From: Aporrectodea caliginosa
Taxonomy: Eukaryota > Annelida > Clitellata > Crassiclitellata > Lumbricidae
Direction: 5' to 3'
DNA: 64,000 nucleotides
Assembly: GCA_020284085.1 (NCBI GenBank)
Contig: JACEVL010000145.1
Location: forward strand, 856,983 to 920,982
Position 1 is the first letter of the stretch, and every line of letters starts with the position of its first letter. Under the pieces are notes generated by a model. The model saw nothing but the letters and a program-made list of their open reading frames with translations. It made no database searches and had not been told where the DNA came from. Positions 22,801 to 32,179 of this stretch are shown piece after piece. The translations under genes were made by a program, and so were the position numbers.

Positions 22801-23056
22801 ATACTTTGGACACGTAACCCGAATGGGGAATGACAGGTATCCAAAGATAGCTCTCAACGGGTATGTGCACGGAAAAAGAAAAAGAGGAAGGCAGAAGAAA
22901 CGATGGATGGATATGATAAAGGAGGACTGTGGAGAAATGGGATGATCGGTTCAGGAGGCTATGCACAGGGCATACAACAGAGAAGGATGGAGGTCTTCCA
23001 TAAACGAGCGGCTTATGCGTGCGGGAGCATCGCCAAGGCCATAAGTCAAGTAAGTC
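19822..23056 (+). mobile_element. Full-length RTE-like LINE (3.2 kb) with 10-bp TSD
   Basis: Bounded by the direct repeat ACAAAATGTA at 19812-19821 and 23057-23066. It has a ~115-nt 5' UTR, one long endonuclease-RT coding region and a very short 3' UTR ending CATAAGTCAAGTAAGT. Length, domain order and minimal 3' UTR fit the RTE group. The perfect TSD and a nearly open frame indicate a fairly recent insertion. Confidence 0.85.
20114..23044 (+). pseudogene. RTE-like ORF2: endonuclease-reverse transcriptase, two stop codons
   Basis: The APE-type endonuclease occupies about residues 8-245: TFGTWNVRTL near the start, ETHW, the GDFNAK box near residue 146 and SDHQLV near 241. Reverse transcriptase follows: YRGISLL, AQAGFRVNRSTIDQI, CYIDFRKAFDSV near 611, LQGCVLSPLLFNIF, LRFADDIALL near 712 and FVYLGGSIS. 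The frame is open from 20036 but has no suitable ATG. The ATG at 19938 lies in another frame that reaches the same region, so a 1-nt frameshift near 20100-20130 is likely. In-frame TGA codons occur at 22634 (where the family normally has Trp) and 22943. The frame then continues to TAA at 23042 (HRAYNREGWRS). All catalytic motifs remain. Confidence 0.85.
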
Positions 23057-23360
23057 ACAAAATGTACGCAATAATATACAATATTGCTAAGTAATGGGCC
23101 CCCGTTGTTAAAATTGATGTAATTTCGAGGTGCATTCACATAATGTACAACTAAATATACCATTCTGTGCAGAAATGAATGCTGAATCCATTGCTATATT
23201 ACAAGTTATGATATGTAAAACCAAACACGAAATCCAGGGGGGTGGTAACCACCCCCTTGGTAGCCAGCGTTACAAAAAAAGCTTGGTAGCCCTAGGATTA
23301 AATTGTCGTCAACGGCCTTTGATGTCATTATGACGTCGTTAAACCTTGTTCTAAATTCTA

Positions 23361-24173
23361 CACTGTGTCCACGATAAAGTAGACCCCTAGACTTTGTGAA
23401 ATATCTTGGTCATTTGTAGTACTATAGGTACTAAATTTGGTACACATGAAGTTCAGTCTATTCTATCTATACCCTGCAAATTTTATTACAATTGATGCAA
23501 CGGTTACGAGGATATACCCTTATGAAATTGGGTGGTTCAGGAACCAAGTTACCAACACGTAAAACGCATCGACAGATGCGTGCGCGGCTGATCATCCTGA
23601 CTCAGCACCAGTTCTCCGACAGCATTGATATTTGTTTGCGTCCATGGTTTTGTTTGCGTCTCGTGGTTTCCTTGCAACTGATCCGGTTGTGGCAATCTTT
23701 TTTAACAGCTTGCTGACACCAGCTAGGGACCAATTTTTCATTGGAAATTCTGTAATGAGTCTCCTACGCCATACTCCTTCGTCTCTCTCAACTCCTTGAT
23801 TAAAATCTTGTCCTCTGCACTGAAAACCATTTCTTTACAACCAACTACTGTTACTGTTACTGTTACTGTTACGTAAAACAGGTCTCGTAGTCTAATTGTT
23901 TCCGAAAATGACGCTTATAAACAACAGCCTATCCCTGCGGTAGCCAGAAAAATGACGTAATTCTATGCGTTTTACGTGTTGGTAACTTGGTTCCTGAACC
24001 ACCCAATTTCATAAGGGTATATCATCGTAACCGTTGCATCAATTGTAATAAAATTTGCAAGGTTTAGATAGAATAGACTGAAGTTCATGTGCACCAAATT
24101 TAGTACCTATAGTAGTACAATTGACCAAGATATTTAACAAAGTCTAGGGGTCTACTTTATCGTGGACACAGTG
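23361..24173. mobile_element. TA-flanked MITE with 209-bp terminal inverted repeats
   Basis: TA at 23359-23360 and 24174-24175 flank ends beginning CACTGTGTCCACGATAAAG. The arms 23361-23569 and 23965-24173 are the same length and ~95% identical by eye. The ~395-bp centre has no gene, only GTTACTGTTACTGTTACTG simple repeats near 23848. TA duplication and CACTG ends suggest the Tc1/mariner superfamily. Confidence 0.85.
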
Positions 24174-24175
24174 TA

Positions 24176-24552
24176 AATAATACACTGCAAGTAGAGCGTT
24201 CAACAAGCTGAGAAGGTCGACGTTAACGAACTTTAAAATAGTTAAAGTAATTATAACCATAAAATATAATTATTATTAAGGCTGTTAGCGATTAAATTTG
24301 TTTTAATAGTTAACTATTTCGGAATTAGCGATTAATTAATAGTTAATTGTGACTAAATTCATTCCCAATAAGTAATGACAAATACAAAATTAGCATTATT
24401 CATTGTTTATCTTTTAATTGGATAATTAATATTTATTAGTTTATTACTACATAGTTGGTACCACAATGTAAGAAATAGTCCTATTTCTTACATCATGGTT
24501 GGTACTTAGTAGTTATTTGCTCCAATTAGTATTCTTGCTTACTTTTCCGGTT
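24176..24552. other. No gene; AT-rich sequence
   Basis: TTAATAGTTAA-type sequence with an imperfect palindrome around 24447-24505 (TGTAAGAAATAG / CTATTTCTTACA). Nothing else supported. Confidence 0.5.
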
Positions 24553-24560
24553 CAAATATC

Positions 24561-24984
24561 GGTAATCCTGGCACTGGCGGTCCCAAATTATTCAATGAAA
24601 GAAGTCGACAAAGTTATTTGATATTGTCACTTTAAAATGGAAGCTGGATTGATGAAAAATCTTTATCGCTAAATCGAAGCTGGATTGATGAAAAAACCTC
24701 TTTCCCTAAATGGAAGTGGGATTGATGAAAACATTCCTGTGTTGAAATAGAAGCTGGATTGATTAAAAATAATTTCTTCCGTAAATACAAGCTGGATACC
24801 AAGCCGGTAGCATGGATGAAACTAACTTTCTATCCAATAGAAGCTGGATGAAAATAATGTTTTCAGTAGTTAGAAGCTGGATTCGTGAGAATATATAGCA
24901 CGTTTTAGCGAAACTATAAGAAAGCGGCGGCCTCTGTTGAGTTCTTTCATTGAATAATTTGGGACCGCCAGTGCCAGGATTACC
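24561..24984. mobile_element. 424-bp MITE, 8-bp TSD, internal tandem repeats
   Basis: The direct repeat CAAATATC at 24553-24560 and 24985-24992 flanks perfect ~43-bp inverted ends starting GGTAATCCTGGCACTGGCGG. Inside, seven imperfect ~37-bp repeats centred on GAAGCTGGATTGATGAAAA run from ~24638 to 24895. An 8-bp duplication fits hAT or P-like elements, but the terminus is not the usual hAT CAGNG, so the class is open. Confidence 0.85.
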
Positions 24985-24992
24985 CAAATATC

Positions 24993-25437
24993 TTCCTGCA
25001 ACCACTTACTTACACAAACCAGCATGTTAACACTGCTATAGCCTAGGTTAAGGTGTAGCAACGTGTTTTGTTGTCAATAATATTATAACCGGCTGAGTTT
25101 AAAAAAGAGGCTCTCAATCGTAGCTCAGGTTTTCTCTTGATTGAGGCTCAGGTTACATCTGGCAATCCACTCCGTTACATCGTCCAGTTCGGCCCTGATA
25201 GTGTCGCTTCTTGAGGATGGTATTAACAAATAAGTCCTCTATGCCTATGTTCAATGACTATGTCTAAATTCCTCATTTGAACGTTATGGTCAACTGCATG
25301 GTGAGTAAAACTAAACACCTATTATTTTCTATAAACTCTTTGACATTGTAACTGATTGCAGTGTGCCAATCAGAGTTGTCTTTCTCAATAAACTAACATA
25401 ATTATAATTATCATCAGCGTACATACATTCGATTGTG
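24993..25437. other. No gene recognised
   Basis: No supported reading frame or delimited repeat. CAGGTTTTCTCTTGATTGAGG and CAGGTTACATCTGG-like motifs near 25125-25160 hint at a small internal duplication. Confidence 0.4.
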
Positions 25438-25445
25438 AGGGTAGA

Positions 25446-25763
25446 CAGGCCCGCCGAGAGGGGGGGCAGGGGGGCAAAAGCCCAAAGGCCCGGCGACTTT
25501 TATGGGCCTGGGCTGGGCCCAGCAATCAACTTATGAAAAATATTAGAATCAGTTATACAAAGTTTATGATTTATGCCTTTTAAAATATAATATTACGGAC
25601 ACTTAGCTACAATAGTTGCATACATAAATATAATTTTGTAGGGTTGTACCCGCACTAACATAATTTCAGTTTGTTTTTGAAAAAATTTCTCATAAAGTCT
25701 AAGGATAGTTAGCGACCCGTGACTGCTCTGCCTAGGGGCCCCGAATTTCTGTCGGCAGCCCTG
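25446..25763. mobile_element. hAT-like MITE, 318 bp, 8-bp TSD
   Basis: TSD AGGGTAGA at 25438-25445 and 25764-25771. The ends are CAGGCCCGCCGAGAG and, reversed, CAGGGCTGCCGACAG. CAGG ends with an 8-bp duplication are typical of hAT elements. No transposase remnant is visible. Confidence 0.8.
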
Positions 25764-26089
25764 AGGGTAGACAGGTTTTTTAGTTTAGATAGGGCCGTGA
25801 TAAAATTCAGGGCTTTAGGCACCAGCCCAGGGCAATGCTGACTTTTATGCAAGTGATTGTTGAGACTGGTCCATATCATATTTATTTTTGATGGACCGTA
25901 GTTGAACGGAAACTGCACACAAGTACCTCAAAGGCAAGTCGTCTGTTGGTGGACAAGGAGGCGCTAAGATGGAAGATTGGGGTTGAACACGGAATGTTAT
26001 TACTGCCTCAACTCTTAGAAATACCTTTTAAACAGACTTGTATTCAACTATATATGAATTACTTTATATAAGCTGAGAACCTCTCGTAA

Positions 26090-26420
26090 GAACATAGACA
26101 CTGCTCTTGCAGTGCCAGTCGCAGGCCTGCAGAAAGGGAGGAGGGCGACGCTAATCACCTTTCTTAGGAGGATACGATCTATAGTTCAACGATATTTTAT
26201 GGGAAATAAGGCTGTTGACGTTGACTGAAATTATTATTGGCATTTACGACACCGTGTCGTTAAACATCAGCTAACGAAGATATTGTGAATGACTTGGAGA
26301 TTGAACGAAAAATTACAAGTATACAGTGTCTGAAAGAAACGATTTGAAGGTGTCTAAATGCTGGAGAAAGGAGTAAGGCTACGCTTATCATCTTTAACTA
26401 ACCAGTAACCACCTAAAACG
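26090..26420 (+). repeat. Composite repeat: block A, unit C-like sequence, promoter module
   Basis: Partial block A (GGAGGAGGGCGACGCTAATC), then a diverged unit C in reverse (AACGATATTTTATGG, GGCTGTTGACGTTGAC), then GACACCGTGTCGTTAAAC. The minus-strand module at 26320-26353 (ACACCTTCAAATCG and TATACA at 28 nt) follows. Confidence 0.55.
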
Positions 26421-26651
26421 GCGTTAAAATAAAAACTCCCCTTCACTACCCTACCAGTCCCAAGCTTGTTGAAAGGAAAAGGGCGACGCTAATAATTTTA
26501 GTGTCACCCAGTGTCGTTAAATAACAGCCTAACTGCTACTTATAAAAAATGCGTATAAGATTTAGGTTATTAGAAGTCGTTACAGGGCGCCTGTGAGTTG
26601 TCCTTAAAACCCGAATGCTATTATTGGTTCAGCGCTAATAGACACCTTTAA

Positions 26652-27110
26652 CCCTCAGAGGCTAACCTGGGGTGAATTTTTCACCCCACTGTCAGTATTT
26701 GCGCTGAATTTTTTTACAGCTTTGGAGTTATGCCGTGCGCCTTTGTGTATCTGTTCATAGATGACTTTTGCTTAATTCCATATATTTTGTCTTACTTATT
26801 TTGGATGAATGGTCACGTGACTGACGTCATACCGTGGCCATTTTATTGGTAATTTGTGTGAAAGATGTCTCGACGGTTATCTGCTGCTAAAGCGTTACTT
26901 GTTTGTAGATGACTGTAGACTCGATGATTGTGCTGATAGTTAACTTTAGTTAGGTTTCCTAGTTTTGCAGTTTTATGTTGAACTTGGTACAATTACCATT
27001 GTTGATCGAACATGGTTTAATTTTATATCACATGCCTCAAATAGTGAGGGGTGAAAAATTCACCCCAGGTTATCCAATGTGTGATTTTTTTATAGGTTAG
27101 CCTCTGAGGG
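26652..27110. mobile_element. TTAA-type (piggyBac-like) MITE, 459 bp
   Basis: TTAA at 26648-26651 and 27111-27114. Ends CCCTCAGAGGCTAACCT are perfectly inverted over 17 bp. Subterminal palindromes are GGGGTGAATTTTTCACCCC on the left and GGGGTGAAAAATTCACCCC on the right. It is inserted exactly in the TTAA of an ACACCTTTAA motif: excision restores ACACCTTTAAAATG, followed 28 nt later by sequence close to TATA. No coding region. Confidence 0.9.
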
Positions 27111-27254
27111 TTAAAATGATTGCTATTCAACCATAATATCCTGTGCTTTTCCAATCACATGAGTATCCCGTTTCCTGACAGGTATTAGAAGAAAGTCAAC
27201 GTTGCAGCCCTTACAGTGTCTTTTTGAGATGACTGAAAAGAAAAAAATGGACAA

Positions 27255-27500
27255 GATTGTTGAACTGTGATTTGAATGTCTCCAGAGATGACGTATTCTT
27301 CACGTTGTCACGAAAAGTGTTCAACGCAGTTGGTCCAGCAACAGAGAAGGAACAGCTCACTCACAATTTTCCCATTCTCCACCTCCACCTCTACCTTCCT
27401 GTTCCCCAGTACTCTCCTTCGCCTCCTCCTCCATTCCCTTCCTCCTCCTCCTCCTCCTCCTCCTTGTACTGTTTAGCCTCCTCCTCCTCTTCCTCATAAT
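27255..27500 (-). pseudogene. LINE C-terminal fragment and pyrimidine-rich tract
   Basis: Similar on minus to 40020-40160, whose translation reads FSVAGSTAWNSF then LETFKSQLNKL, a LINE ORF2 ending. The CTCCTCCTC-rich tract at ~27370-27495 follows in both places, so both are copies of one larger repeat. Confidence 0.5.
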
Positions 27501-27589
27501 TTCCCGTCCTAAATTATATTTCGGTTGTAAAAGCTCGCGACTTTTGGGCTACTTTTTCGCGACCAAGCACTTCCAACATCTGGCAACCC

Positions 27590-27705
27590 TGGTCGGATCG
27601 CGTGGCTCCTACCAAAAACCATTACCATATGACCAAACCTAAGTACACAGAAAGTTTGGTGCTTTTGTCCAACCGGTCCCCTTCATCTTGCTTACAGCCC
27701 TCACT
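27590..27705. mobile_element. End of the 36.6-39.9 kb foldback family
   Basis: Matches 39830-39930 closely: GTCGGATCGCGTGG, ATTACCATATGACCAAACC and CAACCGGTCCCCTTCATC. A solitary terminus of that element. Confidence 0.7.
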
Positions 27706-27753
27706 ATAAAGGTTGTTGCGGGTTTGAGTCTGCAACGCGTATAAAAGCTGGCA

Positions 27754-27825
27754 GCCCTCGGTGAGAATTGAAATGACGACCTCTGGTTTACAAGACCAGT
27801 GTTCTAACCACTGAGCTACGAAGGC
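27754..27825 (-). tRNA. tRNA-Thr(UGU)-like sequence, probably pseudogene
   Basis: On minus, GCCTTCG pairs with CGAGGGC as a full 7-bp acceptor stem, with GCTCAGTGGTTAGAAC and an anticodon arm CTGGTCTTGTAAACCAG giving anticodon TGT. The T arm is poor: TTTCAATTC instead of GTTCGATTC, with two unpaired positions. A deleted relative sits at ~40405-40455 in the same larger repeat. It is therefore probably a retroposed tRNA or SINE head rather than a working gene. Confidence 0.55.
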
Positions 27826-27861
27826 GTCGTCGAAGTTATTGCAGCCAATTGGAACTTACGG

Positions 27862-28329
27862 TAGAGCTGTACCGATTAAACGGCCATACGCGTAATCGGG
27901 CCGATTATTAGAACAATCGGCATAACCGGGTATCGGCAGAAATAATCGGTTAATCGGTGCCGATGTCAAAATTGTGTTATAATTTAATAATTTTACTTGA
28001 ATTACTGTATATTCCAAGTTTTTCAATCGATTTTCATCTATCGATTAACGTCCCTTATTATTTACCGTATAATTTACGCATTAAAACATAGATCTTTAAC
28101 AACTTCCCAACTTAATTTAAACGTCCACCCTTATAGTTGTGACGATAGATTACTGGTTTATGTTTCGGAACCGAACATTTTGACTAAACAAAATAATGAA
28201 ATATTCGGTCTCATAATGGGTATTGGCAGTTTAATAATCGGCTATACGCGGTGTCGGTATCGGCAATTTAATAATCGGCTATACGCGGTATCGGCATAAT
28301 CGGCAAAAAGCGATATCGGTACAGCTCTA
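27862..28329. mobile_element. hAT-like MITE, 468 bp, 8-bp TSD
   Basis: TSD ACTTACGG / ACTTACGA at 27854-27861 and 28330-28337, with inverted ends TAGAGCTGTACCGAT. Internal ATCGGC/GCCGAT-rich repeats include a tandem of AATAATCGGCTATACGCGGT at ~28229-28290. No transposase. Confidence 0.85.
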
Positions 28330-28762
28330 ACTTACGATGCTGCTCTAATAGCATTTCTGTGACGATTACACTTTTCCAACGACATCTGACGAATGCAACT
28401 GGAAGCTTGAGGACACTGTTAACTATATCGAAAACGTTCGATAGGTGGCGACAGAAACCATAAGTAGAAGAATGCGAAGAAGAATGCAACAAAGAACGCT
28501 GTGAAGAACAGTCATTTATGATTTATGCTAACCCGAGAGGCAACCTTTAAGTAGGAAGTCTTGGCGTTTCATTCTTCTCAGCCTCGGCATACGAAGCAGC
28601 AGAAATCTAGAAACGCATTTCTATCCTGGTCGGAATTTGAGCCCGTGATCTCTTAGTTGACAGTCCAGTGCACTAATAGAAGAGGGGAAATGACTGTAAC
28701 CGTTACAATGAAAATGGTTAAAGCTCTAAGAGAAAGTTAAGGAATTGGCACATACTTATTAA
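28330..28762. repeat. Part of a larger repeat also at 40460-40860
   Basis: Shares ACGATTACAC, CCAACGACATCT, ACGTTCGATAGGTGGCGACAG, GCATACGAAGCAGCAGAA and CCCGTGATCT with 40460-40860, and its last part with 50620-50760. A B-box-like CGGGCTCAAATTCC on minus hints at an old tRNA-derived head. No reading frame. Confidence 0.55.
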
Positions 28763-29035
28763 CGAGAGAGAGAGAGAGAGACAGACATACAGACAGAGAC
28801 ATTGTCAGAGAGATAGACAGACGGAGACAAACACAGACACAGAAACAGAGAGACACAGACACAGACACAGAAACAGAGAGACACAGACACTGGAACAGAA
28901 ACAAAGAGACACAGACACAGAGATAGAGAGACAGATACGGAGACGAAGACGGAGACAGAAAAAGAGACCGATACAAAGACAGAGGCCAAGACCGAGACAG
29001 ACAGACAAACAGACAGACAGACATACAGAAAGTTA
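28763..29035. repeat. GA/GACA-rich simple repeat
   Basis: Purine-rich GAGAGAGAG grading into CAGACACAGACACAG and GACAGACAGACAG. Equivalent tracts follow the related repeats at 40935-41090 and 50765-50830. Frames across it are composition artefacts. Confidence 0.85.
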
Positions 29036-29599
29036 TACGTTAGCGCAGGAACACCGACTCGTAATCGTAATCTAAAGACTTCTATAGCGCCTAAAAAGCG
29101 AAGTCGCGAGAAAAAGCTTATCCACGGAAGCTCATCGAAGTGTAAGAATAGGATTAGTTATTATTTCATCGGTCGCCCATAGACAATCGTAACTTAATCC
29201 TATTGTATCGCATACGGAAGTGAATATAAAGTTGTGCTTTGCTCTGTTTTTAACCAGACGATTTTTTAAATTGCGTAAAGATGTGAAAACAATTGTCTGC
29301 TATAAGGCTAAAGCACATATAAAACTGGCCAGTATGCCGTTTCTACAGAGCATGAAAACAAAGTATACAGCGTCAAGACACCTTTTTTAACTGACGAAAG
29401 TTGCACTTATTAATGGCCACGTGCCAAACGAAGCGATTTGACGGTGATATCCACGGCGATTTACAAGTGAACCTCTAAATTGTGGAACTTTGATCAGTTG
29501 ATTGATGTAATAATGCCAAAATAATTTCTTTCGCGTATGGCTGGGCATTTAACGCGTTATTAACGCGATAAATGAGCGCCTATTGAGGTTCTTCTTTTA

Positions 29600-29633
29600 C
29601 TTATAAGGCGAATATTACAGTTAAAGCAGGTGT
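29600..29633 (-). promoter_or_regulatory. ACACCT-N22-TATAAG promoter-like module
   Basis: Boxes at exact 28-nt spacing on minus, preceded by GAACGGTGAGGACTGTTC, as in the copies at 50941-50995 and 53131-53190. A second module (ACACCT-N22-TATAAG, 29918-29951) lies 285 bp downstream on the same strand. Confidence 0.5.
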
Positions 29634-29800
29634 GTAATTGTTTTGAACAGTCCTCACCGTTCCTATTGGGCGTAATACAGTTACTGTTATCAACTGGAGA
29701 TTTATGATAGCGTTGGTTGAGACTTGAGAGTTTTGCACGGTGAGTTTTGCATGGGTGTGAGAGAATCGAACAATAGCGCAAAAATTAACGAACTAAGAGG

Positions 29801-29882
29801 TGGATCCTCAGTTTAACGGCAGCTTATGACAACATAGGCCGTTGCCGCCGACAAAGATTAGTTTTTGGCATATTACAGCTCG
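29801..29882 (-). mobile_element. ~85-nt retroposon-like unit (unit C) with TSD
   Basis: Runs on minus from GAGCTGTAATATGCC-like sequence to TTAAACTGAGGATCC. It is flanked by the direct repeat GAACTAAGAGGT just before 29801 and from ~29882. This marks both ends of a complete insertion. Confidence 0.7.
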
Positions 29883-30067
29883 AACTAAGAGGTCAATGAC
29901 TCAATGACTCAATGTTACTTATAGCTTCGGAGAAGTCCATGTTAAAGGTGTCGAAGAAAACGTCCACATGGTAATGGTTATTGCTAATACTATATATAAC
30001 GCCACTTCAAGAGGCGCTCAGTGGACCCATAGCCTTCTCTTAGCTAGCATCACCACATGCTGAGTGT

Positions 30068-30235
30068 AGTAGTATTAGTAGGAATAGTTGTAGTTGTACG
30101 TATTTTTTTCTATTTCTCTTGACCAGTTCCGCAAGCGTCTGAAAACCTTTCTTTACCAGTGAAGAAACTGGCCCGGGAGCGCCTCTGTTTTTGAGTGGCG
30201 CTATATAAATGCTCGATTACGATAACGATGGTAGC
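30068..30235 (+). pseudogene. CR1/L2-like LINE 3' end
   Basis: A C-terminal coding scrap (TTGACCAGTTCCGCAAGCGT) is followed by GGGAGCGCCTCTG and GTGGCGCTATATAAATGC, the LINE tail shared with 46937-47060 and the SINEs. It ends in a CGAT-type repeat. Confidence 0.65.
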
Positions 30236-30789
30236 GGTATGGGTGGTATTAGGCCTACTAAGTTTTAGTACTAAGTTTTAATGGCTATCACAGGACTATA
30301 TCATCGTTAACGAAATCGTATAGATTCTTTGACCGGTGATTGGTGGCTTTACGGTTCTGTATTGTGTTAAACTCTGCAGTCTCTTCCACGGTCTTCGTGT
30401 GGGCAAAGTCTTGAGGATGGACTTTCCTCTGAACAGGGCTCGTTCTTTACTAAACAACAATCTTTCTGAGTTTGAGTGCCTCCTTAGCCACGGACTGTGG
30501 AACCATCACCATCATCGACCCGGCCTCATGATTTTACTCTGCCGGATAGGGATGATCGAAATTTCATACCTATAGCGTACTTTATGGTGTATTGGCTAAA
30601 CAATCATTTTCTTTAGCAATAGGTCTCAGTCACTAATACATTCCTAACCCTCTTATCTATTTGACTATTATTTGTTTCTCTAATCGATATCTAAACTGTT
30701 GATTTTGTAATCTTGTTGCGTTTGTGTCAACGAGTTTTTGAAATAAAGGAATAGCAGTAGTAGGCTAGTAGTAATCACCACTGACTGAG

Positions 30790-31190
30790 TTAACCACAGA
30801 AGGCAATCACAAAAAAGCGAAATGCAGTACTACAACAGAGAAGAATCGAAAAGGTTTTCCCTCGGTAGCGTCCTCTAGTGTGAAAATCAATAGTTGACCC
30901 GAAAACGTTCTACAAATTAGATTCATGGACTTATTTGGAAAAGAAAATCGTATGCCAAATGTGGCCATGCACAAAACATAGGGATTTGTTTTGGACACCT
31001 TTAAATTGTTTTGGCTAACACTATACATGTGTTATTTTCGTTAAACAAGTGTCTTATTTATCTTGGTCTATATGTAATGCAGGTTCTAACGGCCCTGGCA
31101 GCCATTCAGACATTGTTAAGTTAAACAATGGACAACACTCAATTACAAAATAAATAGAAACCGTTACGTTATATGTCGCTAAACTCTCAA
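30790..31190 (+). repeat. ~400-bp dispersed repeat with internal promoter-like module
   Basis: Collinear with 55440-55830 and 61200-61530: AATCACAAAAAAGCGAAATG, GCGTCCTCTAGTGTGAAAAT, ATTTGGAAAAGAAAATCGTATG, the module (ACACCT at 30995, TATACA at 31022), TTCTAACGGCCCTGGCAGCC, then ATTGTTAAGTTAAACAATGG. No coding frame. A non-autonomous element of unknown type. Confidence 0.65.
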
Positions 31191-31499
31191 AACTACGACC
31201 AATAATTATTAGATTCTATTTGAGTCTATATAGATGATCGTCGTTTTCATTCAAACAACGCTACTGCCCGTACTCAAGAAGTGCCAGTCCAAAGCGTGGA
31301 TAAAGGAGAAATGCGGGGCTAATCATATTTTATTGAACAAAACAAACATCAGCGAGATATTATTACAATTATTATTGTTTCTGCACTAAAAGTTGTAGTA
31401 ATAATACCTCTGGATGAAATCGATAGGTATTATTAGACTCTAGTTAAATACTTTGTTTTCGAGGTCATACATAACTGTTGTTCTCATTGGAAACTACTA

Positions 31500-31830
31500 G
31501 AAGACTCCGCAGTTGCACTGCCTGTAGTAGTGCCAGCCCCAACCATGGAGAAAAGAGGAGGGCGACGCTAATCATCTTTTTTTGTTATGACACAATATCG
31601 TTAAGCAACAACTAACCAACCAAAGCCACGAGAATAACTCCGTCACTACTCGTACTTTGGTAATGCCAGTGCTAAGCCTGGAGATAGGAGGAGGGCGACG
31701 CTAATCATCTTTGCTATAACACAATGTCGCTGAACAGCAAGTAACTAAGTTGACAGCTAACCATCAACACCTCGACACTGCCTGTACTCTATTAGTGCCA
31801 GTCTCAAGCTAAGGGGGAAGGAGGACAATT
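31500..31830 (+). repeat. Three block A copies in a row
   Basis: Copies at ~31500-31620, 31640-31750 and 31775-31830 all read TGCCAG(T/C)...AAGC...GGAGGAGGGCGACGCTAATC, each in the same orientation. The third is truncated. Confidence 0.6.
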
Positions 31831-32107
31831 ACTATGTGCAAATTTCGTGAAAGTAGAAAAGAGGTGATCTTAGTTGAAAATGAAGATGGGAACGGTGTCT
31901 ACAGTTTGTCTGTTGAAAGGCTAATGTCCGGAGTGAATCGATTGATACCTGCATCGAATGATAGTACACTTAAAACAATTGCTGCAATAACCACCATCAC
32001 CACCGCCGCCGCCGCCGCCACCACCACCAACAATTGAACTTTTACGTTAAGAAAATTGTATGCCAAACGTGGTAATGCAATTAGATTAAAACCCACGCCT
32101 TTCTTAA

Positions 32108-32141
32108 ACACCTTTTAATCGGTTGCTCTGCACACTATATA
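32108..32141 (+). promoter_or_regulatory. ACACCT-N22-TATATA promoter-like module
   Basis: ACACCTTTTAATCG, then TATATAGG at exactly 28 nt. Downstream sequence (GCGCGCGACCAACTAAC) is unlike that of other copies. Confidence 0.5.
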
Positions 32142-32179
32142 GGCGCGCGCGACCAACTAACTGTTATGTAGGTTAGTTA

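Larger units (their letters stand above)
19278..23297. mobile_element. TTAA-type (piggyBac-like) MITE interrupted by an RTE LINE
   Basis: Flanked by TTAA at 19274-19277 and 23298-23301. The ends are CCCTCGGGCTACCAAG on the left and the complement of TCCTAGGGCTACCAAG on the right. Palindromes GGTGGTTGCCACC and GGTGGTAACCACC lie just inside. Without the LINE at 19822-23056 and one copy of its TSD it would be ~775 bp. A second palindrome-bearing copy of the left arm (19455-19500, GGGGTGGATACCACCCC) shows internal duplication. The related right end is at 1-156. Confidence 0.75.

Noticed and set aside
20971..22857. Multiple minus-strand frames of 60-134 codons
   Set aside because: Shadows of the RTE LINE coding strand, with no conserved motifs of their own.
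27754..27825. Functional tRNA-Thr gene
   Set aside because: Acceptor and anticodon arms are good but the T arm and B box are mutated, and the sequence lies in a dispersed repeat with a deleted sister copy.
28737..29024. Ser/Val/Cys-rich frames on the minus strand
   Set aside because: Composition artefacts of the GA/GACA simple repeat.
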